64,000 bases of DNA from Escallonia rubra (GCA_033065855.1 JAVXUO010003216.1:1-64000), one strand, 5' to 3'; shown: positions 42,901 to 53,660, counted from the first letter of the stretch. Translations and numbers: made by a program. The notes: generated from the letters alone by a model not told the origin.

Positions 42901-44677
42901 CAATCATGTACCTACCAAATTGGGAATGGCAGATCCACATGGTTGTGGTTGGATAAATGGGTACCAGGTGGTCCATTAATTCAGCAATTTGGACAAAGGA
43001 TCGTATATGATGCTGGGATGAGCTGGAATGCTAAAGTTGCAGACATCATTACAGGTAGCAACTGGACTACATTGCCACTAAGATCCCAAGCTTTGCAGCA
43101 AATGCATGATATAATCAGTAAACAGGCATTACCTAGGACTGAGTCTAATGATAAAATCATTTGGGATTTACACCCCAGTGGGGAATTCACCGTACAATCA
43201 GCATGGAATTGGTTGAGAACTAAAGCATCTAAAGCTGAATGGTGGAAGATAATCTGGTTCACTGGGCATATACCAAAATGCTCTGTAATATTATGGATGG
43301 TATGCAAGGGAGGCATAAGAACAAGAGATAAACTAAAAAAAATGGAAAATTGTCCAAGATGATAGCTGCAGCCTATGCCAATCACAGAAGGAGACCATAG
43401 ACCATTTGTTTGTGCAATGTGCCTATGCTAAAGAAGTCTGGGAATATATCTTTACAAAGATTGGAAAAAGACTACCATTGGTTTCTTGGCAACATCTAAT
43501 GCAGTTTGCAATGCCACATTTTAGAGGGAAGAGTTTCCGAGCTACTCTCTTAAAACTCTCACTTGCTGTTACAATCTATGGGATATGGATGGAGAGAAAC
43601 ACAAGGGTTTTTGAGCAAAAAACAGGCTACACCACAAGGATGTGCTCATGTCATACAACAACGGGTGAAGTTTAGAGTGGAAGCTGGAACAAGATACCAA
43701 AAACAGAGAAGAATGAAGAATTATGTACTGCTTGGGGGATAAATGAGGGAATTTTCATGTAAATAGGTAGAAGAGAGGATATACCATAAAAGTAGTAGCA
43801 ATTTTGTCTTTGTAAATTGGAAACAAATGTACATGTTATGAGCTTCAATGAAATAAAAGGACATCTGACCAAAAAAAAAAAAAAAAACTTTTACAACTTC
43901 ATCCAATCTTCTTTTTCAGTCACAAAAAGTTGTTGCCATTAATATTTGGGGCCACATTTATGTAGGAGCTAAAGTTCGTTCCACATTTATTAACAACACT
44001 CTATCGACAATTGTAGAGACTAGAGATAGTGGCAGCATCTCCCTAAAGGTGCTGCCATTAGTGCTACGAATGACCTGTAGCGACGATGTTTATTCGTTAC
44101 CTTGGATTTCAGGCGAAGTGGCCGTAATAAACCAACCGGGAGGCAAAAGCACCACCGCCGGGCGATCCTTGGTCAGCAGCTCGTCCGGCACGATGACCGC
44201 ATCTGTAAGCGTCGAGCCCGGCAAGATAATCTTACCAACAAAACTCCGACCCTTAACATAATCAAGCACTTCACTGACCCGATTCAGCTTCACCAGCATC
44301 TCCTTAATATCACTGCTCTGCTCCAGCTGCAATTGGACCTGATAGAACCTCAGCAGATCAGCTTTGTAGCAAGTGAGCTCGTCGGAGTACCCGGACCTCT
44401 TGATGATACTCCACGAGGATATCTCTGAACACCTTTCGACGAGCTCTTTCCCTCTGTTTAGCAGATCTATGTAGGGCTTGGTCTTTTCGGCACGGTCCAG
44501 CTCGTTGTTGTACTTCTCTATCTCAAGCAACTTTGGCTCAATAGACTGCAGGATTTCTATCAGGGCGCCCAATTCGGGCTTGAATTCGATGTTTTTGGTT
44601 GCCATGTCTGTGAGTGATGTCTGTAGTTTGCCCATCACGGCGCCGACGATGCCTCCTTCGACTAGTCCGGCGGCCAT
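36908..44677 (-). CDS. RPW8/HR-like immunity protein with C-terminal tandem repeats (two-exon model)
   Basis: Exon 1 (44101-44677) starts at the ATG giving MAAGLVEGGIVGAVM and encodes an RPW8 domain of about 150 residues. The domain has an N-terminal membrane-like segment and a helical region with LLEIEKYNNELDR, GKELVERCSEISSW and LLRFYQVQLQLEQ. RPW8 domains act at membranes in defence and form the N-terminus of helper NLRs; here no NB-ARC follows. Exon 1 ends in a strong donor (CCAAG|GTAACG) in phase 1. Without splicing the frame stops three codons later. A compatible acceptor (TTTTTACAG) opens exon 2 (36908-37365). It continues the frame as DWTDMSQYFCLG, then two 35-residue repeats (NI-GIVPKLF-TKGCQGQYE) and three 17-residue repeats (GSGEGEE-PKKHE) before stop, 344 residues in all. 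Arabidopsis RPW8.1 and HR4 also carry variable C-terminal repeats. The 6.7-kb intron holds a LINE. The exon 2 link is inferred. Confidence 0.68.
37012..37340 (-). repeat. in-frame coding repeats of the RPW8-like second exon
   Basis: Two copies of a 105-bp unit start near 37113 and 37218 ('gagcctttgaactgcatcag' marks each on the plus strand). Shorter 51-bp units ('catgcttcttggggctgg') continue below to about 36930. Both unit lengths are multiples of three, so copy-number change would keep the reading frame. Confidence 0.88.
37366..38340. other. intron sequence left of the LINE
   Basis: Under the RPW8 model this is intron. No other coding feature is supported; a 63-codon frame at 37753-37944 has no recognisable domain. 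Confidence 0.4.
38469..40125 (+). pseudogene. LINE ORF1 (DUF4283 plus CCHC knuckle), frameshifted
   Basis: ORF1 proteins coat the LINE RNA. The first ATG is at 38469. A predicted coiled coil (LMQLIRQIEELRQENVDLRK) lies near residue 100. The DUF4283 domain follows (KWENAVITYVVGAKPPFHVM, then DQGPWFF and WVRLPNLPLQFW), and a zinc knuckle (CFHCNVFGHKGENC) comes near 39770. Frame changes are needed near 39350, 39680 and 39810, the last in an A-rich run. The ORF1 stop TGA (40123-40125) overlaps the ORF2 start ATG (40122-40124) as ATGA. Confidence 0.9.
40122..43675 (+). pseudogene. LINE ORF2 (endonuclease, reverse transcriptase, zf-RVT), broken
   Basis: ORF2 nicks target DNA and primes reverse transcription. 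The APE-type endonuclease spans about 40122-40830 with ASWNIRG, GLLETRV, VAGDFNVV and SDHSLL. The reverse transcriptase spans about 41450-42300 with NKAPGPDGYSAEFF, KIDLQKAYDSV, GLRQGDPISPYLF and the catalytic CFADDLFLM (FADD variant of YADD). A C-terminal zf-RVT region (IWDLHPSGEFTVQSAW, then DHLFVQCAYAKEVW) ends near 43600. Breaks seen are frame changes near 41030, 42280 and 43370 and stops at 41894-41896 (expected Trp) and 42592-42594. Confidence 0.95.
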
Positions 44678-44784
44678 TTCTGTCCACTCTCTGTGAGGCT
44701 GTAAAGTGAAAAGGGGTGGATGGATGTGCAATACAGGAAGCAGGTCGAGTCTGCAGTTGCTCTAAGTTTCTTCGAACTGGCGCC

Positions 44785-45709
44785 GGGCCGTAAATGAACA
44801 GAGTTGTTTACCAACAGCTCGTCTTTCGGTTCGCTAAAAACTCGCTCGTGTTCGTTCACTTTATAAATGAACAGAACACGAACATCATTTTAGGATTCGT
44901 TTATTAAACGAGCTGAGCATGAACATTTTATTGTTCGTTTATTAATGTTCGCGAACATTTAGAGCTCGTATATTTTATATAAACATAAAATATTTGTATT
45001 AAAGATTATATTACCTAAGTTAAAGCTAAACCTATATAATTGATTCCAAACCTATTTAATTATTATTATCTAAGTTAAAGCTAAACCTAAGGGAAGAAGA
45101 TAATGCCACATAATTCCATCGCACACATCAAAACAAACTGAGAGTCAAAGTCTTCCGAAGAAGTCCAGAAGCTCCAACCAAAAAGAAGTCCAGAAGCTCC
45201 GACGCCTCCGTCTCCCTGCCGACGGCGAGCTCCATCGCCGACGCCTCCATCTCCCCACCGTCGACGCCTCCTTCGCCCCGCCGTCGACGCTATTATCTCC
45301 CCGTCGTCGAAGCTGCATCACACTATCACCGATGACTTCATCGCCGGCCGATCTCTTGTTGTATGTTTTCCATTCGGCATCTCCTTCTTCCTTGTATGTT
45401 CTATAGATCCTTTTTGATTCATCAACGTTTATAGCTTGATTGCGTCAAAGATTGAGGAATCTGAGAAAAAAATTAGGGATTTGGTTGGATCTGAACATGA
45501 ATACGGTCCGAGTTTTGGAACTTTAGTTCGACTCGTATAGTTAAACGAACGAGTCGAGCCCGAGTTGTGGAGTCACGAACTCGAGCTAAGTTCGAACGTT
45601 GATATTTTGGTTCTTAGCGAACTCGAGCTGAGCTCGAACACGCCGAAACTTAGACGAACCGAGTTCGAACGCACCCATGTTCGGCTCGAACTCGGTTCGT
45701 ATACAGCCC
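44785..45709. mobile_element. TIR element in the RPW8-like promoter region (hAT-like, tentative)
   Basis: The left end begins GGGCCGTAAATGAACAGAG and the right end read inward begins GGGCTGTATACGAACCGAG, an imperfect inverted repeat rich in 'gttcg' and 'gagctcg'. Flanking TGGCGCC and TAGCACC could be a diverged target duplication. The interior around 45170-45360 is GC-rich with 'gacgcctcc' repeats and may be captured DNA. No transposase is encoded. Its near edge lies about 108 bp upstream of the RPW8-like start codon. Confidence 0.5.
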
Positions 45710-45936
45710 TAGCACCAAGTGTGGGAAGACGCATCTTCGGAAATCGTCGCAATATATGACAAAAAAGGTGTTTTTTTTTTTGGTTTAAAACACAGAAAAA
45801 AAGGCTGGACCGTAAGGCTCTAATCCAACCGGCAGGGAGTATTGCGCCTCGGGGACCTACAAGGCCGCCACATACATCTGAGCCCCCGATTCCCGCACCT
45901 ATGTCGGGGCCGAAGCGCACAAGGACTCGTGTGGCG

Positions 45937-48900
45937 GCATTTTACCCTTACCTATTTGCTTACGACAGCGTTGGGCTGAAAGGAGGAATAAAAGGGAGGG
46001 ATCTGAGGATGCAGGGATCTACAAAATAAGAATAATGGAGTCTGTGCAAGTACTCTAAAGTTTGGTCCCAAGAATGCACAAATGTATAAAAGAAGAAGAA
46101 GGAATGCTGTCAGGGAAGAAAATGAAGGGGGTTGCAAAATATCTTTACGGTATGAGAAAAGTAAGTGAGAGAAAAGAACCCTGATAGCTTATTACGGTTA
46201 AGAATCCAAGGCAGAAAAACAATGGCTTGGATAATAGTCTTTTCATCCCTTATAAATCGCTCAGTTTGATTTTGCACGCATATTAATATTGTATGTTTCT
46301 CATTTTATCCTTTAAAAAAAAAGAGGGAAGAGAGTGAATCAGAAGAGAGAAATGTATAAAGAGGATAAATATGTAAAAATATCTTCTAAATCATTCTTAA
46401 TTTGAAAGTTATCAAATTTTGTGGGATGCCCCAAAAAGAAAATATGATCAATTATGAAGGACGGAAAGAGTAATAAAGACAAGACATCTAACTCTTGAGC
46501 ACCTTGGGATGAGCGCTGAAAATGGTTGCACGTTTACATACATCTATCGGTGAAACAACTGTTGAAATTGAGAAGGGAGGCTTACGTGGCACTCTGAGTC
46601 TAACGTGGCACTCATATAACAATTCAAATAGCATGACAATATTGTCACACTAGTTTGGGAGGCATGGTTTACACCAAGTAAAATTACAACATATTGGCTT
46701 GATAGGCTGATCCATCTAAAGGGCATCAAGCACGCCGCGTGATCAAAGAGCTGAAATCGGCCAGACTTAAGGCTGATTTGTTCTAGAGCACGTTCGTGAT
46801 TGTCAAATCAAAGGCAATAACGGCTACCTGAAGCGTAGCGAGTTCTGAGCAAAGGAAGGACACATGGCTCCCTCATACAGAGCCTAAAGTTTCAACTATG
46901 TGACATGTCATCGAAAGAGGAGCAGTAAATAATGTGGCAAAAGCTAGATGAAGGTTTAGATAGGAAGGTAAAACGAGGTCTAATCCAGCCTCGACACGTG
47001 GCAAAATGGATCAAACAAAGAAACTCAATGAGCAAAATGGTAAAACATGCATGATCCGACATGTGGTAGCTCCACATTGGATCGTCGTGAGGGTGAATGA
47101 TTATAACTTAGTTATAAAAGATATGAATGGTGTCTAAATTAATCCTATTCAGCACCAAATGGAGGAAGCCAGAACATGCATACTCGTCAAAATGCCAAAT
47201 TGTTTAATTAAATGGGAACGTACTTTAGACATGGTCTCATCAGAACCTAGCACCCCGTGCACCATAAAATATTCATTTTTACCCAAGGGCATGTTCCTTG
47301 GCATTTTATAAGCAATCACGATACCTTCTGATTCGGGTAATATATACGTGGTACTGTCCACTTGCACTAAAGAATACTAATGCTAATGAAGTTCAAGGCC
47401 TTTTTTGTGACCTAAAAACATTTGCTCCACCTTAATTCCACAGGTACTACAAAAAGGCACTAAAGGCACTTTTAGTGCCTGTTCGAAATTGATTTTAGGA
47501 TGATCAAACAAAATTTTAATCTAGTCTAGATTAGATCAGGTTGCTAAATATTTGGCAAACATTTATAACTGATTAAATCAGCTTTCAAAAGCTAAAAATT
47601 GATTAAATCTTAATTCAAGAAAACGAGGATTATGAATTAATCACTTTTGCATAATTATATTTAATCAAGTAAAATACCAGAGTATTCCTATTGATTACAA
47701 AGACCTTTAATATATTTTATTTAAGCACTAAATTCTATATCTTTTTGCCGTATCGAAACTGATAATAGTACTTTTATCCAAACATCGTCTATAGGTTAAA
47801 ACTGATTTTGCTGAAAAGAGATTAAAGCTAATTTTGAAAGTTGATTAAGATTAAATCTGAAATTTGCTTTTAAGAAATCAATCTCAGACAGGCTCTTCAA
47901 AGTATTATAATAGCAAAACATGACGTGTTAATGTCCCACATCGACGATACATCATGATTGAGATTGGTTTTTATATCTGATGGGCTTCTCCTTTTATACT
48001 TTTGGGTCGGACACCAGGTTTTAACATAATACCAGAACTAGGCTCTGCCCGAGGCTCATGGACTTTAAATGGGCAGGGGTAAATATTCCACATCGATTAT
48101 ACATGGGATCGAACCTTGGGATTACAATTACCTCATATTCGACGCTACGCGTGAAGGCAAGTATAAATATTCCACATCGACTATACATGGGATCGAGATC
48201 AGTTCTTGTACCTAGTGAACTTCTCCTCCTCTTGAGTGGACATTAGGCTTTAACAATGCGAATGACCAAAATCAATATATATCTCACGGTCTAAAATGTT
48301 TAGAACAATTGTTCTTATACTAGCCAATATTTTTTCCATTTCACCTCACATGTAAAATCACGTGCATGGTACATAACCAATTAACGTGCATCTTGGCTTT
48401 GGGACTTGAGAAATCAAAGGTGAAAATTCAGAACTTTTGTTTGGAGTTCCCACGACCACGATGAATTTGGCTAAGGGTGTAAAATACATGAGAAACTTTG
48501 TGATTAATTTTTATCAAAATTGCCCACGAAACTACTAAATTAGCTTTTATATAATCTACTAAACTAGGTTCCCCCGACTCCACAGTTTTGAGGTTGAGAT
48601 ACTAGACACATCAAACAACGATGAAGGTGCTTTGTTACTTTGTTATACCGTCACTCATTTTTGTTTTATGTATCAAATTATCTAACTTCTTAAAAGATAA
48701 TTAGAGGGTCTTTCTCTTTGAAATCTAATAAATGAGTTGTTCTCCAACTAAATTTTGAACTCTTGCTATCCGAACCCTATACATCGGAGTTTAGTCCCTT
48801 AGACTTATGCTAATAATCGATGTTGTTTCAGATTAGAGATTGTTCGCTTTTGCTCCTAAGACGCTAAAAATCATTTAACATAAAGCAAGTAATATTCGTA

Positions 48901-49100
48901 TGTTTGCTTGTTTGGACTTTCCGTCTTTCAAATTTTGAGCAGACTCTGTTACTCGGCTTGGCCTTTAGATTAATAATAACTAGACTGCATACCCTAAAAG
49001 TAATTGTGTCATACAATCTTTTGTTGTATTCTCTTTCTACAATTGCTCACTTTGTGTAATGGAAGGTAACTTTACCAAGTAGACACACATATCTCCAATT
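45937..49100 (+). repeat. diverged repeat segment, copy 2
   Basis: This is the counterpart of 12935-16635, in the same orientation and block order. Here it begins near 'acctatttgcttacgac' and ends near 'agtagacacacat'. It shares the TRIM at the corresponding place but lacks the GC-rich MULE of copy 1. No intact gene lies within it. Confidence 0.75.
47936..48255 (+). mobile_element. TRIM LTR fossil, counterpart of 14538-14895
   Basis: The first LTR-like repeat runs from about 47936 to 48026 (ending TTTTAACA) and the last ends at 48255 (CTTTAACA). A further related block ('aaatattccacatcga') is repeated internally. The layout matches the copy at 14.5 kb. It is non-coding and old. Confidence 0.65.
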
Positions 49101-49640
49101 CAAAAACCAAAATAATTCTATACAACTATCAAAAAATTTGTAATAGAATCTCAAAAAAATAGCGGTTAATCACTAAAAATCCCATTGATGATTCCCTAGG
49201 CTGCGCAGAGGCCTCTCTTCTGTCTTGTTAAAGGGATTTTACTCCAACTCCATACTCTAAACTCCACTCGTTGTTGTATGGCATGCAAGCCGTCTTGAGG
49301 GTGGGCTTGATTTTATTCAAAAATCCTGACATTCCTTTCCATCCACCACAAGCCATAGATAGTTACAGCAAAAGAGAGCTTATAAAGTTTAGGCTTGAAA
49401 CTTTTGCCTCTAAAGTTGTGTGCTACATGTTAAGCATAAGGGCATTGAGTAAACAGATGATCCACCGTTTGCTGATTAAAACACATGACACTGCTTTCAA
49501 AAAATAAGGTTTGAAAATCTTGAAAACCAATGACTTTTAACGACACTTACACTTTTTATTTCTAAGCTCCTAGATCAAACACACATTGTTTCACCTTAAA
49601 TACACATACATCTACAATGCCTCTTCCCTAACAATCCCAT
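49101..49640. other. unassigned stretch
   Basis: No supported gene or paired repeat. A 78-codon frame at 49271-49507 has no family motif. Confidence 0.3.
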
Positions 49641-49648
49641 ATTACACT

Positions 49649-50379
49649 TAGGGATGGCAATGGGGCGGGTCGGATCTTATAAGATCCACACCCGCCTCGC
49701 TACCCTTGAAATCCCACCCCGCCCCGCACCGCATCGGGTTATATAATCCCAAATCCATATCCGACCCTAAACGAATTTAGAAAACCTGGCCCCGCCCCGC
49801 TCTAGCAGTAGGACTCGGGGACTGAAAAAGGAGGCGCGACAGCCGATGGGGAGTTGATGGCTCGCAGGTTGGCCTACTCTGGTTTCACTGATCGAGCCAC
49901 GCAACTTGTCAAGAGACCGAAAAAAGTCAACAACGAAATCGGATGATCGACATTATCATCATGGCAGCTACAACAACGACGGCTCGCTGATGGCTCGCTG
50001 TTGGGAACGACGGTGCAAAGGAGAGGGAGAGAAGAAGACGCGAAGGAGACAAAAGAGGCGCAGCACCTTCGTTGTCGGCATAGAGTGGGATAGATGGCTG
50101 TGAGATTAAGATTGAAAATTAGGGTTGGGGAATGGGGAGGAATAAGGAGTTAAGGACATCTTATATATGTGTGGGATGGACGGCTGTGATTAAAGTATGA
50201 ATAGGGTTAATATAGCTGGGTGAGAACGGGGTTGCGGGGCGGGGCGAGGAGGGTTTAGGGGCGGGTTAGACGAAATACCATATCCGCCCTGTGGTCCGGT
50301 CAAAGTCAAGAAGACTCGCCTCGCTCTTAAGCGAGGCGAGTCGGGGATCCACCGGTTGTGGGTCTTATTTCCATCCCTA
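49649..50379. mobile_element. Ac/Ds-like non-autonomous hAT
   Basis: The ends are TAGGGATGGCAAT and, read inward from the right, TAGGGATGGAAAT, close to the CAGGGATGAAA/TAGGGATGAAA ends of maize Ac/Ds. The flanks ATTACACT (49641-49648) and ATTATACT (50380-50387) form an eight-base target duplication with one mismatch. Subterminal sequence is GC-rich ('ccgcctcgc', 'gcgaggcgagtc'). No transposase is present. Confidence 0.83.
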
Positions 50380-51189
50380 ATTATACTGTGATGCCAAGGA
50401 AAGTGGGTTCGTACTTACGTGGAGGTGCCACAAAGGCTGCAGTCCGAGTCAGCTTCCAAGTATGTTGATGTGAGACACAGCAAGGATGGAACAAGGGCAG
50501 AGACCAAGGGCTTCCCAGACAGAGCTCGAGGGTGGCAGTGCTGCGAGGGCGATAGCGCGGGATGAATACACGATGACAGTCACAGTCCGATGCTTAGGTC
50601 CAGAGTCAGGGTACTGTATGTTTCTCTTTCTAGAATTCTAGAGTGAGAAAGTGAAAATGTGAGAGTGAAGAAGAAGTCCAACCGTTATGTCCCCTCTGTC
50701 AAATGAATTCTCAAGACCTCTATTTATAGAGATTGAGATGATGATGTCATTAACCGACACGTGGCGCTCCCTGGGAGTGACACGTCACCAGGGGGTCCAC
50801 GGGTGCCGGTGCTCCACGGACTGTCGAACCGCATATTCATCCGGCCTGCCCCGTACAACGTCGCTCTGTCTGTCTGGAAAGACTGGCTTCCACCGCATCG
50901 GTGTGGCCAGAGAACCCCCTTGATCTAGCCTCCAATCCAAGCCCTTGCGGAGTCCCACGAGGTGCGTCAAGAGACGCGCGGAGAACCTGACAGCGGTGAG
51001 GGTTACCCCTGTAGCCAACTGCCAGGCGGACTAGGCGCGATGCCCTCCGAGGACCTGCTCCCGTCCCGGAGTGACCCGGGGGTCATTGTCCTGGTGGTGT
51101 CGATGATCAATGGTAACATGAGCGGACATGGTCGCAGCTCAGTGCTCCGAGTCCGTGGCGAGGGGTCCTTGTGTCGGAGCCCCCTGTGA

Positions 51190-51817
51190 CTATGACGGCG
51201 ATGGCTATGAGGTTGTGAGCCCATCTCGGTACGAGGGCCGAAGCCCCCTTGTTGATTGAGACGGCGATGGCTATAAGGTTGTGAGCCCATCCCGGTACGA
51301 GGCTGAAGCCCCCCTTTTGATTGAGACGGCGATGGCGATAAGGTTGTGAGCCCATCTCGGTACGAGGCCGAAGCCCCCATTTTGATTGAGACGGCGATGG
51401 CTATAAGGTTGTGAGCCCATCCCGGTACGAGGCCAAAGCCCCCATTTTGATTGAGACGGCGATGGCTATAAGGTTGTGAGCCCATCCCGGTACGAGGCCG
51501 AAGCCCCCCTTTTGATTGAGACGGCGATGGCGATAAGGTTGTGAGCCATCTCGGTACGAGGCCGAAGCCCCCATTTTGATTGAGACGGCGATGGCTATAA
51601 GGTTGTGAGCCCATCCCGGTACGAGGCCAAAGCCCTCATTTTGATTGAGACGGCGATGGCTATAAGGTTGTGAGCCCATCCCGGTACGAGGCCGAAGCAC
51701 CCCTTGTGATTGAGACGGCGATGGCTATAAGGTTGTGAGCCCATCCCGGTACGAGGCCGAAGCCCCCCTTGTGATTGAGACGGCGATGGCTATAAGGTTA
51801 TGAGCCCATCCCGGTAG
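51190..51817. repeat. 65-bp minisatellite, about 9.6 copies
   Basis: The block 'gagacggcgatggctataag' recurs at near-constant spacing. ACGGC falls at 51195, 51261, 51326, 51391, 51456, 51521, 51585, 51650, 51715 and 51780. Units also contain 'gttgtgagcccatcccggta' and 'cgaggccgaagccccc'. The frames open across it arise from the repeat; 65 is not a multiple of three. Confidence 0.97.
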
Positions 51818-51829
51818 CATGCAACATGA

Positions 51830-52500
51830 TTGTGGCGCATGAGCGCGGTGCCTATAGCACGAAACAATACCTGGTGCCTGGGGCACGTGTTGTGAAAGTG
51901 GTGCGGCGACGATCGTCGCGAAGCAATACTTGGTGCCAGGGCACGTATCATGAGAACGGCGCAGGGGCGAGGCGACGAACGTCGCGGAGCAATATTTGGT
52001 GCCGGGGCACGTATCATGAGAATGGCGCAAGGGCGCGGCGACGAACGTCGCGGAGCAATACTTGGTGCCGGGGGCACGTGTTATGAAAGTGGTGCGACGA
52101 AGAACGTCGCGAAGCAATACTTGGCGCCGGGGGCACGTATCATGACGATGGCGCGAGGGCGCGGCGACGAACGTCGCGGAGCAATATTTGGTGCCGGGGC
52201 ACGTATCATGAGAATGGCGCGAGGGCGCGGCGACGAACGTCGCGGAGCAATACTTGGTGCCGGGGGCACGTGTTATGAAAGTGGTGCGACGACGAACGTC
52301 GCGAAGCAATACTTGGCGCCGGGGGCACGTATCATGACGATGGCGCGAGGGCGCGGCGACGAACGTCGCGGAGCAATATTTGGTGCCGGGGCACGTATCA
52401 TGAGAATGGCGCGAGGGCGCGGCGACGAACGTCGCGGAGCAATACTTGGTGCCGGGGGCACGTATCATGACGATGGCGCTCGGGCGCGCATCGGGTGTCC
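51830..52500. repeat. higher-order tandem array, 192-bp unit of three subunits
   Basis: Subunits of about 59-67 bp carry 'gcgacgaacgtcgcg' and 'ggcacgtatcatga'. GACGAACG falls at 51974, 52040, 52166, 52232, 52291, 52358 and 52424. The step from 52166 to 52358 is exactly 192 bp and the three-subunit pattern (ending 'tatcatgacgatg', 'tatcatgagaatg', 'tgttatgaaagtg') repeats. Since 192 is a multiple of three, long frames stay open on both strands without implying a gene. Confidence 0.95.
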
Positions 52501-52739
52501 TGAAGACGAGATGTGAGCTGAGTGTGCCTGTCATAACAAGATAATGAATGCAACATATAGTAATGACAAAGTTGGTAGTTATGGTATGCGGTCGTCGGCG
52601 ACGGGTCATTCGGTGATAGTGCGCGACTTTGGGCGATGGGCATCACAGGAGCAGTGTGCGGTCATGGACGACGGACGTCCCGAGGTTGATGCACGACGGA
52701 CGTCATGAGGTTGATGCACGACGAACGTCGCAAGGTTGA

Positions 52740-53660
52740 TGTACGAACGTCCGTAAACATCGCGGAGGTGCAAAGACTCGAGAAAGTAAGTATGTGGGAA
52801 ATGGGTGAACCACCGGGGGAAAGTGGCCAAGGCCAAGCCCCCCAGGAGGCCGAGGCCGACCCCTATGGCCTGGGGAAGGCCGAGGCCGACCCCCTGGGGT
52901 TGGCCAAGGCCAAATGGCCAACTCTTATGAAGGAGCCCAGGGCCACTCCCCCCCTTTTGGTAAACTTCGGGCACGCCGACGGTAGGTGTTTTGATGGGCA
53001 AATACAAATCCGAAAGTTGCATCACGACGAGTGTGTCGACGCAAATCATACCTACATGAGGAACGAAATGTCAAAGTCACGTGCAAAGCGTACGAAGCGA
53101 GAAAAGTGCGAAAAGGGGGGTTGCGCGGAGGGGTGAACCACCGGGGGAAAATGGCCGAGGCCAAGCCTTCCAGGAGGCCGAGGCCGACCCCCATGGTTTG
53201 GGGAAGGCCGAGGCCGACCCCCCTGGGGCTGGCCAAGGCCATTTGGCCATCTTCCATTTTCGGGGCCCAAGGTCACTTCTCCTTTTGCAAACTTCGGGCG
53301 CGCTGTCGGTAGGTGTTTTGACAAGCAATGACGAATCCGAAAGTTGCGTTATGACGAGCATGTTGCCAAGAATCATACCCACGTAGCGATCAAGGTGCCA
53401 AGGTTACGTACGAAGCATACGAGGGGAAAGGAGTACGAAAAAGGGGTATGCGGGAAAGGTGTGAACCACCGGGGGAAAGTGGCCAAGGCCAAGCCCCCCA
53501 GGAGGCCGAGGCCGACCCCTATGGCCTGGGGAAGGCCGAGGCCGACCCCCTGGGGTTGGCCAAGGCCATTTTCCCCCTTGACCCCGTTTCTCCAAATGAG
53601 CCGTCGACCGATATTTTTGATGAAAAGGTGTTCGGATGGTCTCGGTGTGACGATCGCGCT
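52740..53660. repeat. large tandem repeat, about 325 bp, three copies
   Basis: The block 'gtgaaccaccgggggaaa' recurs near 52806, 53136 and 53463. Each is followed by 'ggccaaggccaagcc', then 'gaggccgaggccgaccccc', and later 'gtaggtgttttga' and 'aatccgaaagttgc'. The copies are diverged, mainly between the conserved GC-rich halves. Confidence 0.93.

Larger units (their letters stand above)
38359..43887 (+). mobile_element. full-length L1-type LINE
   Basis: The element has a 5' leader, ORF1, ORF2 and a terminal poly-A run (43871-43887). A diverged target duplication of about 17 bp is visible: AACTTTGACAACTTCGATC from 38341 and AACTTTTACAACTTCATC from 43886. Its length of about 5.5 kb is normal for plant L1 elements. 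Both ORFs are broken, so it is not autonomous. It lies in antisense to, and inside the proposed intron of, the RPW8-like gene. Confidence 0.95.

Noticed and set aside
44090-44731. Single-exon RPW8 protein ending at 44090, with a start upstream of the ATG at 44677
   Set aside because: Not fully excluded, but the first in-frame ATG giving a typical RPW8 start is at 44677, and a strong donor precedes the stop by three codons.
51003-52609. Long repeat-encoded frames of 188-294 codons on both strands
   Set aside because: They track tandem arrays exactly, open on opposite strands over the same DNA, and have no non-repeat domain.
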